NCBI RefSeq assembly: GCF_907164915.1
Contig: NC_061868.1
Coordinates: 24,113,819-24,177,818 of the forward strand
From: Impatiens glandulifera
Taxonomy: Eukaryota; Streptophyta; Magnoliopsida; Ericales; Balsaminaceae
Length of the DNA stretch: 64,000 bases
Reading direction: 5' to 3'
The notes beneath the pieces are model-generated. The model searched no databases. It was not told the origin of the DNA and saw nothing but the letters and a program-made list of their open reading frames with translations. The translations under genes were made by a program, and so were the position numbers. Positions 1-10,762 of this stretch are shown here, piece after piece. Numbering within the stretch: the first letter of the stretch is position 1; the number at the start of each line of letters is the position of its first letter.

Positions 1-379
1 TCAGAAGATTTTTCTTTCCATAGATGTCCATTTGAGGAGAATCAGAGAAGACTTTCATCATTGTAAACATGATTTCAGGAGGAGATCGAGGAAATTCCTA
101 AATACCTGTAGAGGGAAGTTGAAAGAACATACCGAAAGACTCTTCGGTGATGCAGATCATTTGGCACATGACAACCCCAACGACGATTTTGTCTTGATAA
201 AAGCCAGCGGTTTCGAAAAATTCTCGGACCAACTGTTCGTGATAGAGTTCATGAGGAGTTAGGAACTTTCTCAGCCTGGAGACTTTTAGAGATTCAAACA
301 TCTTGTGCATGCCCAGAGATTTTAGCGTGGATACGGATTTGAAATCCACTTGAATCGATTTTGGACGGAAAAGAGACAT
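1..379 (-). pseudogene. Accessory (envelope-like/plant-transposon-type) ORF of element A, N-terminal part
   Basis: The readable frame starts at an ATG at 379 and runs 93 codons to a stop at 98. Homology to the other accessory ORFs then continues in another frame to the window edge (PRSPPEIMFTMMKVFSDS), so there is a frameshift near 100. Shared features are a start of the form MS/MG, then IQVDFKSV, a LVREFFETAG block and an FGMFFQLP block. The same order is seen at 17682, 18874, 19961 and 53517 (minus). The blocks resemble the putative plant transposon / envelope-like proteins of Sireviruses, but that name rests on recall of the family. Function is unknown. The second half of the domain lies outside the window. 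Confidence 0.6.
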
Positions 380-630
380 TTTGACTTGATGAACAATATC
401 TTAGTCGATTCGAATTCTAGAGAGAGAGATGGATTTCGAAGAATTCTTATCTTTAGAATGAATAATTCAATAATTATATGGGTCTAATCATGTAAAGAAT
501 AACTAATGAATACTCCTACCGTCAAGAACTCAAATGTCTATTCCCAATAAACGCATCATTTAATATTAGCATGAAACCAAACAGTTAATACTAAATGTAC
601 AAGCAAAAGTTGTCAGAAATATTAGTCATT

Positions 631-642
631 CCTTATATATTG
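631..642 (-). promoter_or_regulatory. TATA-like box ahead of the element A accessory ORF
   Basis: Read on the minus strand this is CAATATATAAGG, about 250 bp upstream of the ATG at 379. A CT-rich leader (TCTCTCTCT on the minus strand near 420-430) lies between them. Comparable boxes precede the other accessory ORF copies, which argues against chance. No transcript evidence is available. Confidence 0.4.
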
Positions 643-1132
643 AGAGACACGTGTCTTCAATTCTTTTGAGGAATGACTGATTTTATTTTATGCGGGAAAA
701 TGAGCAAAAACATAAGCAAAGGACAACTGTCCAAATAGTTAGAAGCTGAAGAGTCTAATTACACCAGTAGTTAGACGTTTATTTCCTATTCACATTTTCA
801 ACTTCCTTTTGAAAATTAGTCTATTAGACGTATAAGTCTAAGTATGCAATAACATCACTTGAGACACGCGTGTCTGGTTAGACGTGAGCATCCTCTTGCT
901 CATGACGTAGAAACGTCCAACGTCTATTAGACGTATCCGTCTAACCATGCAAGTTAAAATAACTATGACAACGATTCCAAAGGAAGATTAAACTGCTAAA
1001 GTAGACGTATGTCTAAGTAGTTGTGTTTCTCAAACCCTGAATCCTTAGGACAAATTAAGACCTCTGTCTTTCATGTCTGTTCAATTGCGTTTTGAATAAT
1101 AAGTTCTCCCTCAATTTGTGCACGTAACCACA
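643..1132 (-). other. Spacer between RNase H and accessory ORF with scattered TTAGAC/GTCTAA motifs
   Basis: No open frame of note. The stretch holds many copies of TTAGACG and GTCTAA, for example around 768, 830, 880, 925 and 1000, the same motif that fills the LTR of this element. A purine tract on the minus strand (AAATTGAGGGAGAAC, about 1102-1116) follows the end of pol and resembles an extra polypurine tract. The stretch matches 53667-54317 in element C in layout. Confidence 0.45.
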
Positions 1133-1882
1133 TCAATCAAGATCTACAAGACCTAACATGTTTCTAAAATGAGAAAACATAGCTTCCGGTAGGGGTTTCG
1201 TGAAAATGTCTGCAGTTTGTTGATCTGTAGAAACATGTTCAAGACAAATCTGCTTATGATTGACGTGTTCTCGGATGAAGTGATATCTTATTTCAATATG
1301 CTTTGTCCGAGAATGCAGAACTGGATTGTAAGTGATTGTGATAGCACTTGTGTTATCGTAGAAAATTGAAGATTCATTAGCCTCAATCCCATAGTCTCTA
1401 AGTTGTTGTTGAATCCACAGAACTTGAGAGCAACAACTGCCAGCTGCAAGATACTCTGCTTCAACTGTAGATGTGGCGACTGACGTCTGCTTCTTGCTGA
1501 ACCATGAAATTAGACGATCTCCAAGGAACTGGCAAGTTCCACTTGTGTTATTTCTATCAATTTTGCACCCTGCATAATCTACATCTGAGAAACTAGTTAA
1601 ATTAAAACTGGAATCCTTCGGATACCACAGTCCCACATTTTGAGTTCCCTTTAAGTATTTAAGAATACGTTTAGTAGCAGTAAAGTGAGAGAGTTTAGGA
1701 TCAGCCTGAAATCTGCCACAAACACCAACATCAAATTGAATGTCTGGCCTGCTAGAAGTAACATACAACAAGGATCCGATGAGTCCTCTATATGCTGTTA
1801 CATCAAAACTTTGGCCACCTTCATCTTTATCCAGTTTACTAGAAGAACTCATTGGAGTAGATGCTGTAGAACAGTTCTCCAA
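1133..1882 (-). pseudogene. Copia RT thumb and RNase H, element A
   Basis: An open stretch of 249 codons. It begins in the RT connection region (STPMSSSSKLDKDEG, YRGLIGSLLYVTSSRPDI) and continues into RNase H with the landmarks SDVDYAGCKIDR, SWFSKKQTSVATSTVEAEYLA, YDNTSAI, RTKHIEIRYHFIREH and DIFTKPL, the usual end of copia pol. The acidic residues D (SDVDYAG), E (VEAEY) and D (YDNTSA) are present. The frame opens because of a stop upstream, not a true start; it is part of the gag-pol polyprotein. The role is removal of RNA from the RNA-DNA hybrid in cytoplasmic particles. Confidence 0.88.
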
Positions 1883-1918
1883 ACCAAACTTCTTTAGCAG
1901 TTCTTTGGTGTATTTGGC

Positions 1919-2385
1919 CTAGTTGATAAGGGTTCCATTTTCTAACTGACGGACTTGAAGCCCAAGGAAGAATGTTAACTCTCCCATCATACTCATTTCA
2001 AATCTGTCCTGCATCAGCTTAACAAACTTCTCACACAATTTGGGGTTAGTTGAACCAAAAATAATGTCATCAACATATATTTGAACAAGTAGAATGTGAG
2101 AATCTTTAGTGAATCTAAACAAGGTTTTATCCACATTTCCAACAACAAAATCATGATCAAACAAAAATTCAGTTAATGTGTCATACCAAGCTCTAGGAGC
2201 TTGTTTCAGACCATATAATGCTTTATCAAGCTTATAAACATGATTAGGTAACACATGATCTACAAATCCGGGGGTTGCTCAACATATACTTCTTCACTTA
2301 ATTTTCCATTTAGAAATGCACTTTTCACATCCATTTGAAAAACCTTAAAGTTCTTAAATGATGCATATGCTTGGAAGATTCTGAT
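1919..2385 (-). pseudogene. Copia reverse transcriptase, C-terminal half, element A
   Basis: The frame 1919-2254 carries [31 protein letters not shown] (catalytic YVDD) and GELTFFLGLQVRQLENG. Upstream to 2385 another frame encodes the preceding RT block ([20 protein letters not shown]), so a frameshift near 2254-2270 splits the domain. A TAG near 1919 separates it from the thumb. The YVDD centre is intact, but the protein cannot be made whole. Confidence 0.85.
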
Positions 2386-3414
2386 TTACTCTAGTCTTGC
2401 AACCAGTGCAAAAGACTCATCAAAATCAATAACTTCCTCTTGTCTATATCTTTGAGCAACTAAACGAGCTTTGTTTCTAATGACTAAACCATCTTCACTA
2501 AGCTTGTTTCTAAAAACCCATCTTGCTCCTATAACTGACTTGTTAGTTGGTCTAGGAGTAAGATACCACACTTTATTTCTCACAAATTGGTTTAACTCCT
2601 CCTGCATAGCATTGATCCAATCTGGATCAATTATATCTTCACCAATTTTCTTGGGTTCAATCTGAGAAATAAATGCAGAGTTGGCCATTTCATCCATCAG
2701 TTGACGTCTTGTCCTTCGAGGAGAAAAAGGATTTCCGATGATCAGTTCTGGTGGATGATTTCTGTTCCATCTGAAATTGAATCCAAGGGGATTGGTCATC
2801 TGAACAGGTGACTCCACGACGTCTAAACTTCCAACTTCTTGTTGAACAGGAGTTTGAACGTCTAGTTGAACTTCAACAGGATTAGCCACTGGATCAAACA
2901 AAGCACTCCTCTTGTCCAGAGTTTCTTCTTCTTCACTTACAGACTCAAGACTAGTCGCTTTTATTCTGTCAGAAAGATCAATGGATTCAATGGATTTGCT
3001 CTCAACAAGGTCATCAAAAACTACATGGAGGGATTCCTCAACCGTCTGTATTTTCTTGTTGTATACTCTATAAGCCTTGATTACTGATGAGTATCCCAAC
3101 ATGAATCCCTCATCTGCTTTAGCATCAAAAGCGGTCAGATAAACTATAACATTGTTATGGATAATACATTTACACCCAAATATCTTAAAATAAGAAACTG
3201 TGGGAATTCTCCGATAGTACAGTTCATAGGGAGTTTTATCAAAACGTTTGTTAATTATTGACCGATTTTGTGTATAGCAAGTAGTACTTATGGCTTCCGC
3301 CCAGAACCTCTGAGGTACGTCTGATTCAGCTAGCATAGATCTTGCTACTTCCTTAAGAGTTCTCACTCTTCTCTCAACAATGCCGTTTTGCTGTGGAGAT
3401 CTAGCACTAGACAA
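2386..3414 (-). pseudogene. Copia integrase C-terminus, linker and RT N-terminus, element A
   Basis: The longest open frame of element A (342 codons). It starts inside the integrase catalytic core at SPQQNGIVERRVRTL, whose E is the third residue of the D,D35E triad. It continues through the copia integrase C-terminal region (FWAEAISTTCYTQNR, FKIFGCKC, GYSSVIKAYRVYN), an acidic linker, and the RT fingers (IDPDWINAMQEELNQF, VIGARWVFRNKLSEDG, NKARLVAQRYRQ). The G of the usual LVAQGY is R here. It ends at a stop where the RT would continue. Confidence 0.87.
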
Positions 3415-3738
3415 CTCGTGCCTAATTCCAGTTTCCTCGAGATAAGATGATAAGTATCTGTTAGTTAACTCAGTTCCCTAATCACTTCTAATGCACGTAA
3501 TATTTAAAGATTTCTGATTCTGAATTCCTTTAAATATTCTAATCAAGTTTTCAGCAGTTTTATCTTTTGATGGTAAAAATGAAACCCATGTAAATCGAGA
3601 GAAATCATCAATAACAATTAGGGCAAATCTCATTCCTCCTATACTCTTTACAGGAATTGGACCGAACAGATCCATATGTAAAAGTTCTAGGCAATGGCTG
3701 AGCTGTGATTTCCCTTTACTTTTGAACGATGATTTGCC
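3415..3738 (-). pseudogene. Copia integrase catalytic core, element A
   Basis: The frame 3478-3675 has MDLFGPIPVKSIGG (first catalytic D), VIDDFSRFTWVSFLPSKDKT and ITCIRSD (second D). A stop follows the second D (usual context RSDRGTEF), and the region to 3414 is continued in another frame. Integrase joins cDNA ends to host DNA. The catalytic residues are present but split across frames. Confidence 0.82.
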
Positions 3739-4262
3739 CTATTTACCTAACTGGCAAGCAGTGCATATCTTGTCCTTTGAAAACTGAAGTTTGAGCAAAC
3801 CAATAACTAAATTGTTTGAGCAAATGTCGTTGATGGTTTTGAAATTTAAATGGTTCAAACGTTTATGCCATAACCATTTCTGGTCATTCTTGGCAATCAT
3901 GCACATAATATCAGAAGAATCTTTTTGCCAATTCATTTTGTATGAGTTTCCTACTCTACTTCCAATCAATAAGTTGTTTCCATCTTGGTCTTTAACTAGA
4001 CATGCATCAGTTTGAAAATCTACTGACAAACCATTATCACATAATTGACTAATACTAATCAAATTATAACACAGATTGTCAACAAGCAGCACGTCATTAA
4101 TAGTTAGGTTACCATGGATAATCTTACCCTTACCCATGGTCTTACCCTTCTTGTTGTCACCAAACGTGATCTTAGGTCCAGAACAATCTGATATATTAGT
4201 GAGAAGCCGTCTAATTCCTGTCATATGCCTGGAACATCCGCTATCAAGATACCATACAGATT
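3739..4262 (-). pseudogene. Copia protease and GAG-pre-integrase zinc domain, element A
   Basis: Just upstream of the first ATG (4224) the same frame encodes WYLDSGCSRHM, the aspartic protease active site with DSG intact. Downstream are ITFGDNKKGKTMGKGKI, LCYNLISISQLCDNG, and the integrase zinc module with H-x4-H in WHKRLNHLNF and C-x2-C in ICTACQLGK, all present. The protease matures gag-pol. This is the best preserved block of element A. Confidence 0.85.
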
Positions 4263-4289
4263 CCTCCAGCCCTTCATTTATTTGTACCT

Positions 4290-5143
4290 ACATAAATAAA
4301 TATTTACAATCTTTTGGTACCCACTTTCAATTGGGTCCTTGGTCAATCAGTCCCTTAGGAATCCATATTTGAGTTATTCTGATGGATTTCCCATTTTGTG
4401 TTGTAATTAGTGTGTATGTTTTTGACTTAGCAGACGACTTTTTGCTAGCCACTGATCCTTTAACTTTTAAAGAAGATTTTCTTTTAAAACTCCTTGACTT
4501 AGAGTCAAGTTTTAGATTTCCAGACTTATTAGCTGCTTCTAGCTTATTCTTAAGTCAGCTAACAGTCGGCGGAAAATAAATTATTTCATTTTTGAAAGCT
4601 ACTTCTTCATGAATAGGATTAGATTCAATGTCAGTCATAATCCCTTTGACAAAGTTTATTGGCTTAAACTTGTCAGTTGTTGAATTAGACTCTTTGCAAG
4701 ATAAGTTAGGGTCATTGCTGTCAAATCCCAATCTAGATTCAGCAGGTTTTAACATACTGATCTGATGTTTGACAGCCTCTCCTGACCTTGTCCATCCACT
4801 GATTGCACACGAATGCTTTCTGGTCCTTCTTTAATTGAATACTTCTACCGTAGATCTGATTAAGCTTATCCCATAACTCTTTAGTAGAGGAACGGGACTT
4901 GATTTCATAGAACACGTTCATGTTGATCGACTGATACAGAATATTCCTAGCAACATTATCCAGGTTGTTGGTCATCTTATCTTCAGTAGTCCACTCACTC
5001 CTTGGCTTTGAAATCTTTATGGGGACATCGGTAATTACGCTAAACATATCACAATCAAGAGCAGCCAAGTGAGCTTGCATTCTCATCATCCAATATTCAC
5101 AGTTGTCCCTTGAGAGAATAGGAATTTCATTGATGATAGACAT
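4290..5143 (-). pseudogene. Copia gag with an internal deletion removing the zinc knuckle, element A
   Basis: The ATG at 5143 starts MSIINEIPILSRDNCEYW, the usual copia gag opening, followed by EWTTEDKMTNNLDNVARNIL and TKELWDKLNQIYG. At about 4800-4830 it passes directly into the region that in element C lies after the zinc knuckle (the SSWTRSG-like part). The middle of gag, including the CCHC nucleic-acid-binding knuckle, is therefore missing. The C-terminal part, in shifted frames, has FVKGIM, EEVAFKNEIIY, a Lys/Ser-rich stretch and TQIWIPKGLID before the protease. Without the knuckle it should not package RNA. Confidence 0.8.
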
Positions 5144-5178
5144 GCTTCAGGTTCTTGATGCTTGAGAATAGAAACAGG

Positions 5179-5190
5179 GCTCTAATACCA
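5179..5190 (-). other. Primer-binding site, initiator tRNA-Met type, element A
   Basis: The minus strand reads TGGTATTAGAGC, one base from the TGGTATCAGAGC complementary to the 3' end of plant initiator tRNA-Met. It lies two bases from the LTR end, as expected for the start of minus-strand DNA synthesis. Confidence 0.85.
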
Positions 5191-5192
5191 AT

Positions 5193-6657
5193 TGATAGGA
5201 TCGGCTTTATCGATAGAGACGGGGGTCTGACTATTGATGAAGGATTATGAAAAACGGTTTGAAAGAAATCTGGTTAAGGATTTGAAAAAGAATCAAGGTG
5301 GAATTGTTTACTTTGGTTTGAAGCTTAAGATGAAGAATGATAATATGACAGAAATGAAAGAACACAATAGTTTGTTTATGGATGTTCGGATAAACTCTCC
5401 TACGTCACCCCTTCTTCCAACCTCCGAAAGGATTCACTATAATATGATTAGAATCAAATACAGTTTGCACACACTTAGCTCACTATTGAACAGAACACAC
5501 TCTGTTCAATTTACAAGATGAAGAATGTCACTCAGCTAATGGTGTTTTTTATTTTAGCTCTCTCTTGATTCATACACAGTACAATCAGGAAAGCAGCTTA
5601 ACAGTTTTAATATTCAAAGACTTGAATTCACTAAGCAAGATGATCGAATGATTTCTCTCTCAGATAGATATTTCTTAGTTGATCGAAAATTGCTGGCTGT
5701 TTGTCCGTTGTCCTTGAGATTTGATAAATACTGGGCAGTGACTAACGGTCGAATCTTTAGAATGATACGTGGCATTCTTCCATTGGAAAGCCTCCATTGT
5801 ACACAACAGGTTCTGAGCACAAGGATCGTGGTCGTACAACAACTGCTAGTGCGCCGAATATTTCATCAGGGATGTACCTGCAAAACAAGTAATATGAGAA
5901 AAATTCTCTTACGTGGCATTCTTTGGTTGGTTGCATATAACTGTGGTAATAATCTTCACTAGAAAGTGGAGCAGGAGTAGAGTACAGTTATAGCACGTGG
6001 GTAGGCGGGTGCTAGATTCAAGCATACTGCTTAAGTTGAGCATTAGACATATTTTAGTTAGACGACCTCGTCTAATGAAATCAAACATCCCCGTCTAAGA
6101 GAAAAATCCATTAGACCGCCTGGTCTAATGGGATTAGACTTACGTCTAATTACAATCACTTCAGACTAATCTAAAGGAGTTAGACTTACGTCTAACTTTC
6201 ACTAATTAGACTACACGTCTAATTATTCACTAACCATTAGACTGCATGTCTAACTCCACTGAGTTAGACAGCACGTCTAATTCCGGTTTTACTTCAGACT
6301 TGTTTGAAGGAGTTAGACTTACGTCTAACCTTCACTAATTAGACTACACGTCTAATTATTCACAATCCAATAGACTGCACGTCTAACTCTGCTGTGTTAG
6401 ACTGCACATCTAAATCCACTGAGTTAGACTACACGTCTAACTACACTGAGTTAGACTGCACGTCTAACTCCACTAAGTTAGACTTCACGTCTAATTCTGT
6501 GCATCTAATACCAAGTCGGTCTAATGAGCCTCATTAGAGCCAAGTCTCATGAAATATGATTTCGATACACTTGCATCAAAGAACATAAATCATTTTATCA
6601 TCAAAATCCCAATAGTCAAATTATTTCAACACAAAGTCAAAATAATTTGACCCAACA
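5193..6657 (-). repeat. 5' LTR of element A (1465 bp)
   Basis: It ends with ...CCCAACA on the plus strand, so on the element strand it starts TGTTGGG. It ends next to the primer site; the terminal CA is degenerate (TGATAGG on the plus strand). It contains the conserved segment shared by the other copia LTRs at 5374-5438 and the palindrome array at 6050-6515. Frames inside it (such as 5234-5521, plus) have no recognisable domain and I regard them as non-coding. Confidence 0.85.
6050..6515. repeat. Array of TTAGAC-N4-6-GTCTAA palindromes in LTR A
   Basis: About 13 short palindromes, such as TTAGACTGCACGTCTAA and TTAGACTTACGTCTAA, occur every 20-40 bp with variable spacers. They lie in the U3 part of the LTR, where plant retroelements carry enhancers. 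Repeated half-sites suggest a dimeric DNA-binding protein or short hairpins; neither is shown. Confidence 0.75.
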
Positions 6658-7629
6658 GTCTCTAAGGTTCTTTTTTGGCTTCTTCATCCAAATCGACCCA
6701 ATCTTTGACTTTGACGTTATTTTCATGCTTTTGGTTTGGATGGTTTGGACTAGAGTGTTGGGATTAGTACTAGAGGTGTGTGAATGTGGATGGGGACCAA
6801 TAGGGGATCATCAATTCAATATAATTCACGAGATAAGAGATTTTGTCTTCTAAGGCCTTCAAATCAGCTTTTCTAGCAAAGATTTTTGTCTCAATATTGA
6901 TGAATCAAATTGGCCTTTGACTGAGAGTATGTTTCTCTTACGAATCTGACATTTCTATAGTATAGCCCCTAAAATTAGATCATGTAGGGTCTTTGTTGTG
7001 AATGTTAGTTCTATATTTAAAAGAGCATGATAAGTTTGAAGCTTTGTCAACTTAAAATAAGTAATGTGATACTTGTATGCACATATAACCTAAACTCGCA
7101 ATAGAAACTCATTTTTTCATTTGTAACAAATAGATAATGTGAAGAAAGGATGACTAAAATAGAATGTTCTGATAAAGACCAAACTCACAATCACAAACAC
7201 ATGTACACCTCATCCCCCCGTTAAAAGTGTTACCACGAGATCATAATAATAGTAAAAAAAGACATATAATCTAACAAAGCAAGAAAATCTAGTCTAACAA
7301 ATAAAAATACATGAAAGAAAATATAATATAAGTCTTCCTCCTCCTTCTAGCATTCTCATCCTCAACCTCTTTCGGTTGGCTTCCCTTTCAACTTACTTTA
7401 AGGTGCCATTGACGTAGACTATCTTATTTAGTGAGACGTCTTTCTGAGTTGCTTCTCCAAGTTTATAGAAGAATTGATACGATCTTTATAAGGCTCGACA
7501 TTTAAATGAAATTCAAAATATTCTTGTTACAACTTGTAATAGATTGGACCATCCATGGAAGACAATGTTCCTTTGAGAGGCTAATTTTGTTATTGTAAAA
7601 ATATTTAACAAAACAATTGAATATATAAG
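6658..7629. other. Intergenic sequence, nothing recognised
   Basis: AT-rich sequence flanking LTR A. The only open frame (6647-6853, plus) has no recognisable motif. No RNA gene or clear repeat is seen. Confidence 0.5.
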
Positions 7630-8960
7630 TGGATAATATATTTTTTTACCCCAGAAAAAACCCTTTGTTTTGGTTTCCATGAAAAGCTCAAGGTTCTAGT
7701 AATTTCAACATCGGTTTGTATGTAAGGTATTTTCTTTTAAAATAAAATATTATTTTTAAAAGATTTTTTAAATGATTCATGACAACTTTTGAAATTAATT
7801 AAAAATAATTCATTTGGAGTTAAGTTTTAAATAATCTGGGAATTTCCGGTTAACAAATTACAATTTATTTTTAGAAATTAGTTGTTTAGTTTAATTAAAC
7901 ATAATGAATTTAAAAGATAATTTATTTTGTAACAGAGTTGTCGATTGATTTTTGAAAATTAATAAAAATGACATATATATACACACGTATTGGCTAGAGT
8001 TTCTTTTAGTTCATAGTTTGGTGATACTCGGTAAAGGATTTTCGCGCTTAATCCTTTGTACTCGTTTTAAGAACATCTCTACTTATAAATTTGGCTTTTT
8101 AAAATCTACTGTCTAAATATTTATTTTTATTAAATATTCATTTGGTCTTAAGCATACATAAGGTTTGTGTATATTAAAAGAATTGTAAAAAACAATTATT
8201 TAAATACTTGTAAATGTTACTATCGATAACTTAGGGAGAAAAGTACCAAGGGTTGGAGAACACTCATTTGACCTTAGTGAAGCTTTTATGATGCCTAGAT
8301 CCAAGCTTTAGAGCCTTATACAGAAATTTTGAAAAATACGAAACTTTGAGCTTCAATGGCGGATTTTTGATTTCTTTTAATTAAGGGCTTGAGATGTTAT
8401 CTAATTCCTTCTAAAGTGTTGAGAAATGCTATTTATAGCCTCCCTAAATTGGTGGAGGCTTCAAGTGGATTGAATCAGCCTAAAGACATTAATGGCAATT
8501 TGTTTTTTTTTTAAATAGTCAAAATATTAAAATAAATATGACAAATATTTTGTCAATTTTTTTTAATTTTTTTTTTATATTTTAGGATTAAATAAATAAT
8601 TTTAGGGATGAAATTGGTACATCATTTCATCCTAAATTATTTATTTTAATCATTTGATTTTTTCTGAAATATTTTAAGATAAAACTAATACAACATTTTT
8701 CCCAAATATTTTTTTTTTCCATTTTCCTTAATTAATTAATTACTTTAATTATCACAATAATTAATCTAATTAATTGTTATAATTAGGTTTTGGCTTTGGG
8801 GTTAATTATTTTGATTTTATTTATTCGATCAAAATAATTATTTTAATTTTATAAATTGGGTATGTGCATTTTTTATGCTTATAGAGTCCCTCTCTTGAAT
8901 TATGCTTGAATACAACAAACTAGTTTTGAAAACGTTGATTCGAGTAGACATCTAACACTA
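7630..8960 (-). repeat. Tat/Ogre-type gypsy LTR, left copy
   Basis: This stretch is collinear with 36170-36905. Examples are AACCCTTTGTTTTGGTTTCC against AACCCTTTATTTCGGTTTC, and TAGAGCCTTATACAGAAA in both. It is an inverted match to 38830-41387. The copy at 36149-36905 abuts a minus-strand primer site, which fixes this LTR as minus-oriented. It could be the 3' LTR of the Tat element whose pol lies at 32340-35240. The ends are not sharp. AT-rich, non-coding. Confidence 0.65.
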
Positions 8961-9114
8961 AGTTACTTTGTCCAATTCAATATGAGGGGGTTTAGAAATT
9001 TGTGAGGTGATGATGCGTGCTTATATTGGAGTGACCTGATGATGATGTGTTTAGAAATTTGTGAGGTGCTTCCAAGCGTTACTTTATGGATCTTTTTTTT
9101 GATGATTATCTTAA
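8961..9114. repeat. Short flank with a 20-bp direct repeat
   Basis: GTTTAGAAATTTGTGAGGTG occurs exactly at 8990-9009 and 9050-9069, a 60-bp period. The stretch ends at the CTTAA target duplication of the solo LTR. It is a run of T at 9091-9098 that could be a trace of a polypurine tract of the minus-strand Tat element. Confidence 0.45.
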
Positions 9115-10420
9115 TGTTAGGATCTAGGTCGCCGTTGGTGGACCGGGGGTTGGACCGGTTAGCGGTTCTTACTCGTAGGGTGGTGGTTAATCCTGTTAGA
9201 GATTAACACCGGGGTTTCAATACTACACAACCTGTCACAAACCCTTGAACTAGGTTCAAGCGCGGAAGAGGTTTGCTTTCAGGTTGAAGCGGCACGCTTG
9301 TATGATAGGCACGGTCGGTTTCGGATGATGGAGATTTGGGAATGGTGGGTCGGTTTCGGTAATCTGGATATTCTGTATGGTTAGTATAAAGTCGGTTTGG
9401 TTAAGTCAGTCGGTTATGTAATGAAGCCGGCAGAAAGTAAATAACACAACAGATTTTATGGATGTTCGGAGATAAAACTCCTACGTCACCCCTTCCTCTC
9501 GAAACCGCGAGAAGGATATTCACTAAGGAATACAAATACAGGCCGATCGAGACTTATTTCCTGCTCGATAATACTCTTACAATTTACACCGAAATTGTAA
9601 AACACACTCTAACTTTCAACACTTAGGCTTTCTAGAACAGCACACTCTTATCACTTATAGTAAATGCTCTTAGCGCTTGTTATCTCAATGTATGTCCCGC
9701 TTAAGTCCCCCCGTTTACTCTTCTGCAACTGCCTCCTTTTATAGGTGAAATATGCCAACGGTCATATTTCATTGCCTTGAATCTGATTGGCTGATCAGAG
9801 GCGCAGTGATTCAGTGTCTTAGAGGTTCAGACCTGCGGTCGTTTCCTCAGACCTGACGGTCAATCTTAGACCTGGCGCTCTGTCTCAGACCTGGCGGTCT
9901 GTTCTTCCGGTGTGTAAGACAAACCTGCCGGGTTTGTCTTTTACTTGATGTAGGCACTGTCTGTTGGACAGTTGCCTGTACTTGGAAGATTTCCTTTCTG
10001 CCTTGTCCCGAAGTGGAAGGATCCGGTAGTACTATCTTCTGCATCCTACAGTCTTTCCTCAGATTTGCATGAATATGGAAGTGTTCAGTCTGTTCCTTTG
10101 GTATCGTTCTCAACAGATACCCGAAATGTCTTCTTGTACTGGTCGGTTATTTGACTTGGCCGAAGGGCTTTTGGTGTGAGTGATGTGACCGGACTTCTTC
10201 CGGTTATCTCTCTCTTATGGATGTTTGGTGAATCTGATTTTAAGCTTTGGCCGATCCTTTCTTTGTGCGGTCACGTTCCGAATACTCTTGATCGGTATGG
10301 TGACTTGACCGGTTAGGTACCTTTAGTTGGTTCTCTTGTTCATCCGGTCTGGTTCCTTGTTCCTGCATGGGAAGTTTATTTAAGTTAGGTTTATTTGAAC
10401 CGGTATGAATTTATCTAACA
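9115..10420 (-). mobile_element. Solo copia LTR of the B family, with CTTAA target duplications
   Basis: Complete LTR of 1306 bp beginning TGTTAG and ending TAACA on the plus strand. It is flanked by the exact 5-bp duplication CTTAA (9110-9114 and 10421-10425). Its U5 end (GATCTAGGTCGCC on the plus strand) and a TATA box (CCTTTTATAGG, 9735-9745; TATAAAAGG on the minus strand) match the LTRs of element B. No internal region remains, so it arose by recombination between the two LTRs. Frames inside (9847-10113, 9972-10154) are not credible genes. Confidence 0.9.
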
Positions 10421-10429
10421 CTTAACAAG

Positions 10430-10762
10430 GATAATTCTTGGGAATCATGTTTTACAGAACTTAACAAAGTTCCTGTAAAATCTATGGGATAAAGATAATC
10501 ATAGTATTGAATAATCAATTCCTTATATAGCAAAAATATCAACAGGTTATTCAAGATAGTCATGTACAAATGGCTAATGGTTAACGTTATGACATATGTA
10601 AAGTAAAATGAACGTTTTAGTAATATTTCATGTAGGTTACTATCATGTAAGATTGGGGGTGATCATATGCGTATGATCGGAAAACTATAAATAGATAAGT
10701 CTTGGTGAGAGTTAACAAGCTTACTTATGGGGTTTACAATTAAGTAATGCGTAGAGAGATCA
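10430..10762. repeat. Degenerate tandem-array remnant
   Basis: Imperfect matches to units of the array at 29166-30965, such as GATCATATGCGTATGATC followed by CTATAAATAGATAAG. It ends at the GATCA target site of element B. With 24079-24264 it suggests that B inserted into the array. The match is by eye and weak in places. Confidence 0.4.

Larger units (their letters stand above)
1..6657 (-). mobile_element. Ty1/copia (Sirevirus-like) element A, cut by the window start
   Basis: On the minus strand the order is LTR (5193-6657), primer site, gag, protease, integrase, RT, RNase H, then an accessory ORF at 1-379. The PR-INT-RT-RH order defines Ty1/copia. An extra ORF after RNase H is the layout known for plant Sireviruses. 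The 3' LTR would lie before base 1, so no target duplication can be confirmed; the bases after the right LTR are GTCTC. All reading frames are interrupted, so the element cannot move by itself. It is closely related to element C at 50667-61398. Confidence 0.9.

Noticed and set aside
5234..5521. 95-codon plus-strand open frame
   Set aside because: It lies inside LTR A across the segment conserved in other LTRs, where the frame is not kept.
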